From assembly GCA_016869915.1 (NCBI GenBank), contig VGDA01000099.1, positions 1 to 9,801 on the forward strand: DNA of 9,801 bases. Direction: 5' to 3'. Shown here one piece after another: positions 5,597-9,801 of the stretch (position 1 is the first letter of the stretch; each line of letters starts with the position of its first letter). Both the position numbers and the translations under genes were made by a program. The DNA is from Alphaproteobacteria bacterium. Its GTDB lineage: Bacteria > Pseudomonadota > Alphaproteobacteria > CACIAM-22H2. A model generated the notes under the pieces. It was not told the DNA's origin. It saw only the letters and a program-made list of their open reading frames with translations, and made no database searches.

Positions 5597-6538
5597 ATGA
5601 TCGCCTACATCGTGCGACGCCTCCTCGCCACCCTGCCCGTGATGGCCATCGTGGCGGTCTGCGTCTTCCTGCTGCTCCACCTCTCGCCCGGCGATCCCGC
5701 GGCCGTGATCGCGGGCGACAACGCCACCCCGGCCAACATCGAGATGATCCGCAAGCGCCTCGGCCTCGACGAGCCGCTATGGAAGCAGTTCCTGCTCTGG
5801 GTCGGCCAACTGGCGCGGGGCGACCTCGGCCAGTCCATGTTCTGGAACACGCCGGTGCTCTCGCTGGTCGGGCAGCGCTACCAACCAACGCTCTCGCTCG
5901 CGCTTACCACGCTCTGCGTCGCGATCACCCTCGCGTTGACGCTCGGCGTGCTCGCAGCCTGGCGCGTCGCCACGATCGTCGACCGCGTGGTCATGGGCTT
6001 CGCCGTGCTCGGCTTCTCCGTGCCGGTCTTCGTCGTCGGCTACCTGCTGATCTACGTCTTCGCGATCCACCTGAAGTGGCTGCCGGTGCAGGGCTACACG
6101 CCGATCGAGGAAGGCATCGTGCCATGGCTGCGCAACCTCGTCCTGCCGTCCCTCGCCCTCGGCCTCGCCTATGTCGCGCTGATCGCGCGCATCACGCGCG
6201 CCACGATGCTGGACGTGCTCGCCGAGGACTACATCCGCACCGCGCGCGCCAAGGGCGTCGCGACCCACACCATGCTGCTGCGCCACGCGCTCAAGAACGC
6301 GGCCGTCCCGATCGTCACCGTGATCGGCATCGGCGTCGCGCTGCTGATCGGCGGCGTCGTGATCACCGAGACCGTGTTCAACATCCCGGGCATCGGCCGC
6401 CTCGTCGTCGACGCGATCGCGCGCCGCGACTACCCGATCATCCAGGGCGTGATCGTCCTGTTCTCGGGCATCTACGTGCTGGTGAACCTCGCGGTGGACC
6501 TGTCCTACACGTTCTTCGACCCGCGCATCCGGTACTGA
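5597..6538 (+). CDS. ABC importer permease, DppB type
   Basis: Inner-membrane channel subunit of 313 residues that pairs with the DppC-type subunit and receives solute from the binding protein. The opening MIAYIVRRLLATLPVMAIVA, followed by a hydrophobic helix and LSPGDPAAVIAG, is the canonical DppB/OppB N-terminus. The conserved 'GLDEPLWKQFLLWVGQLARGDLGQS' (56-80) follows. Hydrophobic helices lie near 9-29, 99-122, 131-156, 183-203, 235-257 and 283-304. The EAA loop that docks to the ATPase is at about 209-235 (EDYIRTARAKG then VATHTMLLRHALKNA) with conserved Gly220. The end 'DLSYTFFDPRIRY' is typical. The start codon gives exactly the family N-terminus, but the ribosome site is weak (aacggacac). 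It follows the 30-bp palindrome after a 73-nt gap from the binding-protein gene. Translation may therefore be lower than that of the binding protein. Confidence 0.95.
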   Translation: MIAYIVRRLLATLPVMAIVAVCVFLLLHLSPGDPAAVIAGDNATPANIEMIRKRLGLDEPLWKQFLLWVGQLARGDLGQSMFWNTPVLSLVGQRYQPTLSLALTTLCVAITLALTLGVLAAWRVATIVDRVVMGFAVLGFSVPVFVVGYLLIYVFAIHLKWLPVQGYTPIEEGIVPWLRNLVLPSLALGLAYVALIARITRATMLDVLAEDYIRTARAKGVATHTMLLRHALKNAAVPIVTVIGIGVALLIGGVVITETVFNIPGIGRLVVDAIARRDYPIIQGVIVLFSGIYVLVNLAVDLSYTFFDPRIRY

Positions 6539-6545
6539 GCCCGCC

Positions 6546-7427
6546 ATGACCAGCGCATCGCCGACGACGATCGCTCCGAAGGCGCCGACCACGACGATGG
6601 GCGCCCTGCTCGTCTTCGCGCGGCGCAACCCGACGATCGTGATCGGCGGGTCGCTGCTGGCCTCGATGGTCTTCCTCGCCGTCTTCGCGCCGTGGATCGT
6701 CGGCGACCCGCTCGCCATGGCGCCGGCCAACCGCCTGAGGCCGCCCTCCGCGGACCACTTATTCGGCACCGACCACCTTGGCCGCGACATGCTCGCGCGC
6801 ACCGTGTTCGGGGCGCGGGTGTCGATGATCGTGGGCGTAAGCGTCGCGATCCTGTCGATCTCGATCGGCCTGTGGATCGGCCTCGCGGCCGGCTACTACC
6901 GCCGCGTCGACGCGATCGTCATGCGCTTCATGGACGGCCTGATGGCCATCCCCGGCATCCTGCTCGCCATCGCGCTGGTCGCGCTCACAAAGGCGAGCGT
7001 CTGGGTCGTCGTCGTCGCGATCACGATTCCCGAGATCCCGCGCGTCGTGCGCCTGGTGCGCTCGGTCGTGCTGAGCGTGCGCGAGCAGCCCTATGTCGAC
7101 GCCGCCGTCGCCGGCGGCAGCCGCGCCTCGAAGATCATCGTCCGGCACATCCTGCCGGCGACGATCAACCCCCTGATCGTGCAGGCGACCTACATCAGCG
7201 CCTCGGCGATCCTGGTCGAGGCCGGGCTCTCCTTCCTGGGCGCCGGCGTCCCGCCCGAGATCCCGACCTGGGGCAACATGATCGCGGCCGCGCGCGGCCG
7301 CCTCGGCGTCGCGCCCTGGACGATCTTCTTCCCGGGCCTGTGCCTCGCGGTCGTCGTCCTTGCGGTGAACCTGCTCGGCGACGGCCTGCGCGACAGGCTC
7401 GACCCGCGCATCGCGCGACGCATGTGA
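6546..7427 (+). CDS. ABC importer permease, DppC type
   Basis: Second inner-membrane channel subunit, 293 residues. A polar, Ala/Thr/Pro-rich cytoplasmic lead (1-18) is followed by the OppC_N helix (about 29-50). Next comes the diagnostic 'FGTDHLGRDMLARTVFGARVS' region (73-93). Further helices lie near 94-116, 134-162, 205-225 and 259-279. The EAA loop spans about 179-204 (REQPYVDAAVAGGS, then RASKIIVRHILP), with Gly190/191 at the ATPase contact. 'LSFLGAGVPPEIPTWGNMI' (228-246) and 'NLLGDGLRDRLDPR' near the end are family hallmarks. The gene starts 7 nt after the stop of the DppB-type gene, so translational coupling is likely and no strong separate ribosome site is needed. An internal ATG at 6597 (MGALLVF) is a possible shorter start. 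Downstream, the operon is interrupted by an SDR gene before the ATPases. Confidence 0.94.
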   Translation: MTSASPTTIAPKAPTTTMGALLVFARRNPTIVIGGSLLASMVFLAVFAPWIVGDPLAMAPANRLRPPSADHLFGTDHLGRDMLARTVFGARVSMIVGVSVAILSISIGLWIGLAAGYYRRVDAIVMRFMDGLMAIPGILLAIALVALTKASVWVVVVAITIPEIPRVVRLVRSVVLSVREQPYVDAAVAGGSRASKIIVRHILPATINPLIVQATYISASAILVEAGLSFLGAGVPPEIPTWGNMIAAARGRLGVAPWTIFFPGLCLAVVVLAVNLLGDGLRDRLDPRIARRM

Positions 7428-7456
7428 CCCAGCGGCGGACCGGGGGGACGACGACG

Positions 7457-8224
7457 ATGGCATCCAGGCTCTTTTCCCTCGACGGGCGCGTCGCGCTCGT
7501 CTCGGGCGCCTCGCGCGGCCTCGGCCTCGCCATGGCGCGCGCGCTCGCCGAGCATGGCGCGCGGGTCGTCCTGAACGGCCGCGACGCCGCGACGCTCGAC
7601 GCCGCGGCCGCGAGGCTGCGCGCGGAAGGTCTCGACGCCGGCACATGCGCCTTCGACGTCGCCGACCACGACGCGTCGGTCGCCGGGATCGACGCCGTCG
7701 CGGCGCGCCATGGCCGCCTCGACGTCCTCGTCTGCAACGCCGGCATCCAGCATCGCAGGCCGCTGCCGGAGTGGCGGATGGCGGACTGGGAGCGCGTCGT
7801 GTCGGTCAACCTCTCCTCCTGCTTCGCGATGGCGCAGGCCGCCGCGCGGCACATGGTGGCTGCCGGGCGCGGGCGGATCGTGATGACGGGCTCGATCATG
7901 TCGGTGCTCGCGCGGCCGACGGTCCACGCCTACGTGGCGGCCAAGAGCGGGCTATGGGGCCTCACCCGCTCGCTCGCCGCCGAGCTCGGCCCGCAGGGCG
8001 TGAACGTGAACTGCATCGCGCCGGGCTTCTTCCGTACGGAGATGAACGAGGCCATCCTCGCGAACCCGGAGTTCGTCGCCTGGGTCGAGGGCCGCACGCC
8101 GCTCAAGCGCTGGGCCGACCCCGCCGAGATCGGCGGCGCGGCGGTCTTCCTCGCCTCGGACGCGGGCTCCTACGTCAACGGCCACCTGCTCGCCGTCGAT
8201 GGCGGGCTCGTGTCGGTGGTCTAG
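7457..8224 (+). CDS. SDR-family oxidoreductase (classical, probably NADP-preferring)
   Basis: Classical short-chain dehydrogenase/reductase of 255 residues interconverting an alcohol and a carbonyl; the substrate is unknown. Visible marks: nucleotide motif GASRGLG (17-23), NAG at 94-96, Asn118 (SVNLS), Ser146 (MTGSIM), Tyr159 and Lys163 (YVAAK), then 'NCIAPGFFRTEMN' (185-197). Ser and Tyr are 13 apart, as in FabG, so the catalytic tetrad is intact. Arg20 in the glycine loop and Arg42 after the second strand (LNGRD) favour NADP(H). The general look ('LFSLDGRVALVSGASRGLG', 'VVLNGRD', 'YVNGHLLAVDGG') is close to gluconate 5-dehydrogenase/3-oxoacyl-reductase-like SDRs, but that name would be a guess. 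ATG 7457 follows GGGGGA with about 9 nt spacing. The gene lies 29 nt after the DppC-type permease and 49 nt before the DppD-type ATPase, all on one strand, which places it inside the transport operon and suggests it acts on the imported compound. Confidence 0.93.
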   Translation: MASRLFSLDGRVALVSGASRGLGLAMARALAEHGARVVLNGRDAATLDAAAARLRAEGLDAGTCAFDVADHDASVAGIDAVAARHGRLDVLVCNAGIQHRRPLPEWRMADWERVVSVNLSSCFAMAQAAARHMVAAGRGRIVMTGSIMSVLARPTVHAYVAAKSGLWGLTRSLAAELGPQGVNVNCIAPGFFRTEMNEAILANPEFVAWVEGRTPLKRWADPAEIGGAAVFLASDAGSYVNGHLLAVDGGLVSVV

Positions 8225-8273
8225 CGATGCCGGCCGCGACGGCGCGACGCACGGAAAGGATCGGCGAGACGCC

Positions 8274-9266
8274 ATGACGGACGCCACGGCACCGGTCCTC
8301 CAGGTCGACGACCTGCGGACCCATTTCTTCACGAAGGACGGGATCACGCGCGCCGTCGACGGCGTCAGCTTCCAGGTCAAGCCCGGGGAGACGCTCGGGA
8401 TCGTCGGGGAGTCGGGTTGCGGCAAGAGCGTCACGGCGCTGTCGATCCTGCGCCTGCTGCCCGCGCGCCTCGGCCGGACCGTCGGCGGCTCCGTGCGCTT
8501 CGACGGCCGCGAGCTCCTCTCGCTCGAGGAGGGCGAGATGCGCGAGATCCGGGGCAACCGGATCGCGATGATCTTCCAGGAGCCGATGACGAGCCTGAAC
8601 CCCGTGCTCACCATCGGCGACCAGATCGCCGAGGCGGTCGTCATCCACCAGCGCAAGTCGCGCGCCGAGGCGATGGCGCGCGCGGTGGAGATGCTGCGCC
8701 TCGTGCGGATCCCCGACCCCGAGCGCCGCGTGCTCGACTACCCGCACCAGTTCTCCGGCGGCATGCGCCAGCGCGCGATGATCGCGATGGCGCTCTCTTG
8801 CAACCCGCGGCTCCTGATCGCGGACGAGCCGACCACCGCGCTCGACGTCACCATCCAGGCGCAGATCCTCAAGCTCATGGTCGAGCTCAAGAGCGAGATA
8901 GGCGCGGCGATCATGCTGATCACCCACGACCTCGGCGTGGTCGCGGAGACCTGCCAGCGCGTGATCGTCATGTATGCCGGCCGCGTCGTCGAGGAGGCGG
9001 ACATCTACGAGCTCTTCGACCGACCTCTCCACCCCTACACGCGCGGCCTCATGGCCTCGATCCCGCGCCTCAAGAAGGAAGGCGCCCGCCGCCTCTCCGA
9101 GATCCCCGGGATCGTGCCGAACCTGCGCGAGCCGATCGCCGGCTGCGCCTTCGCGCCGCGCTGCCCCGTGGCGACCGAGCGCTGCCGCCATGAGGCGCCC
9201 TCCCTCGAGTCCAAGGGCGCCGACCATCGCGTCGCCTGCTTCGTGGCGGAAGGAGCCGGCGCATGA
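8274..9266 (+). CDS. ABC importer ATPase, DppD type
   Basis: Cytoplasmic nucleotide-binding subunit of 330 residues that powers the DppBC-type channel together with the DppF-type subunit. Visible motifs: Walker A GESGCGKS (45-52), Q-loop Gln102 (IFQEPMTSLNP), signature FSGGMRQR (160-167), Walker B LLIADEP (180-186) with Asp184 and Glu185, D-loop ALD (189-191), and switch His218. The C-terminal oligopeptide-transporter extension begins at about 250 (RPLHPYTRGLM). It carries cysteines 291, 297, 304 and 322 in the arrangement C-x5-C-x6-C-x17-C, known to hold a [4Fe-4S] cluster in DppD-like ATPases. The ATG at 8274 gives the usual start, with GGCGAG 5 nt upstream. The in-frame extension to 8199 overlaps the SDR gene and is rejected. 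The 3' end overlaps the next ATPase gene by ATGA, indicating translational coupling. Confidence 0.95.
   Translation: MTDATAPVLQVDDLRTHFFTKDGITRAVDGVSFQVKPGETLGIVGESGCGKSVTALSILRLLPARLGRTVGGSVRFDGRELLSLEEGEMREIRGNRIAMIFQEPMTSLNPVLTIGDQIAEAVVIHQRKSRAEAMARAVEMLRLVRIPDPERRVLDYPHQFSGGMRQRAMIAMALSCNPRLLIADEPTTALDVTIQAQILKLMVELKSEIGAAIMLITHDLGVVAETCQRVIVMYAGRVVEEADIYELFDRPLHPYTRGLMASIPRLKKEGARRLSEIPGIVPNLREPIAGCAFAPRCPVATERCRHEAPSLESKGADHRVACFVAEGAGA
9248..9255 (+). promoter_or_regulatory. Ribosome binding site for the second ATPase gene
   Basis: GGAAGGAG lies inside the end of the first ATPase gene, 7 nt before ATG 9263, and supports the overlapping ATGA start. Confidence 0.6.
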
Positions 9267-9801
9267 GCGCGGCGCCCGTGCTCGAGGTCGACGGCCTCGT
9301 CAAGCACTTCCCCGTCCTGCGCGGCGTGCTGCGCCGCGCCGTCGGCCACGTGAAGGCGGTCGATGGGGTCAGCTTCTCGATCAACCCCGGCGAGACGCTG
9401 TGCCTCGTCGGCGAGTCGGGCTGCGGCAAGTCCACCGTGGCGCGCCTCATCCTGCGCCTCGTCGAGCCGACCCGCGGCAGCATCTCCCTCGGAGGCACCG
9501 ACGTCACGAAGCTTTCCCAGTCGGAGATGCGCCCGCACCGGCGCCGCGTGCAGATGGTCTTCCAGGACCCCTACGCGTCGCTCAACCCGCGCATGGCCTC
9601 GGGCGACATCGTCGCCGAGCCGCTGGAGAACTACAGCGCGCTCTCCGCAGCCGAGCGGCGCGAGCGCGTGACCAAGCTGTTCGAGCGCGTGGGGCTGCGC
9701 GCGGACGCCCTCAACCGCTACCCGTTCGAGTTCTCCGGCGGCCAGCGCCAGCGCCTGGGCATCGCGCGCGCCCTGGCGCTGCAGCCCGAGCTGATCGTCG
9801 C
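9263..9801 (+). CDS. ABC importer ATPase, DppF/OppF type, N-terminal part (cut by window end)
   Basis: The first 179 codons of the second nucleotide-binding subunit; the frame is open to the window end. The protein starts MSAAPVLEVDGLVKHFPVLR, with the OppF-like insert GVLRRAVGHVKAVDGVSF. Walker A GESGCGKS lies at 50-57, the Q-loop Gln101 in MVFQDPYASLNPRM (98-111), and the signature FSGGQRQR at 157-164. The sequence ends at ALALQPELIV, just before Walker B, so the C-terminal oligopeptide extension is not visible. ATG 9263 overlaps the upstream stop (ATGA) and is preceded by GGAAGGAG (9248-9255) with a 7-nt spacer. The fold and motifs match a DppD/DppF heterodimer. The substrate cannot be inferred from the ATPase. 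Confidence 0.94.
   Translation, partial: MSAAPVLEVDGLVKHFPVLRGVLRRAVGHVKAVDGVSFSINPGETLCLVGESGCGKSTVARLILRLVEPTRGSISLGGTDVTKLSQSEMRPHRRRVQMVFQDPYASLNPRMASGDIVAEPLENYSALSAAERRERVTKLFERVGLRADALNRYPFEFSGGQRQRLGIARALALQPELIV

Noticed and set aside
3907..5598. Long minus-strand open frame (563 codons) across the binding-protein gene
   Set aside because: It is antisense to a clear family 5 binding protein. The translation is rich in Arg/Val/Asp/His with no recognisable domain, which is the usual shadow of high-GC codon use.
6692..7456. Upstream in-frame extension of the SDR through the DppC-type gene
   Set aside because: It lies out of frame inside a clear permease; the SDR fold starts at 7457 with its own ribosome site.

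Overview
The window reads as a high-GC proteobacterial chromosome segment, most likely from the Alphaproteobacteria. The reasons are strong G/C bias at third codon positions, purine-rich Shine-Dalgarno sites (GGGAGGTG, GGAGGA), GC-only hairpins without U-tracts, and the style of the predicted proteins. The genus cannot be fixed from the sequence alone. Coding density is high. No RNA gene, insertion sequence, CRISPR array or prophage gene is visible, and no gene-free stretch exceeds about 220 bases.

Layout from left to right. (1) Positions 1-95, minus strand: the first 31 codons of a probable succinylglutamate desuccinylase/aspartoacylase-family amidohydrolase. (2) 188-1084, plus: a ten-helix EamA/DMT transporter that probably starts at TTG. 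(3) 1146-2615, plus: an M81-family (MlrC/microcystinase-like) metallopeptidase with its zinc ligands in place. (4) 2662-3690, minus: a D-2-hydroxyacid dehydrogenase, convergent with the M81 gene across a 13-bp stem hairpin. (5) 3691-3909: a 219-base divergent control region holding inverted and direct repeats. (6) 3910-9801, plus: a peptide/nickel-type ABC importer operon. Its order is Tat-exported family 5 binding protein, DppB-type permease, DppC-type permease, an SDR oxidoreductase inserted in the middle, DppD-type ATPase, and a DppF-type ATPase cut by the window end.

Together the genes resemble a catabolic island: an importer for a peptide-like or amide-bearing solute, two candidate amide hydrolases (M81 enzyme, aspartoacylase-like enzyme) and two candidate carbonyl/hydroxyl oxidoreductases (D-2-hydroxyacid dehydrogenase, SDR). 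A DMT permease could move a product or a related compound. The placement of the SDR inside the transport operon is the best evidence that transport and oxidoreduction belong to one pathway. The substrate cannot be read from the sequence, and microcystin in particular is not supported. The most striking non-coding element is a perfect 30-bp GC palindrome between the binding-protein gene and the first permease. It is well placed to set the stoichiometry of the two products.
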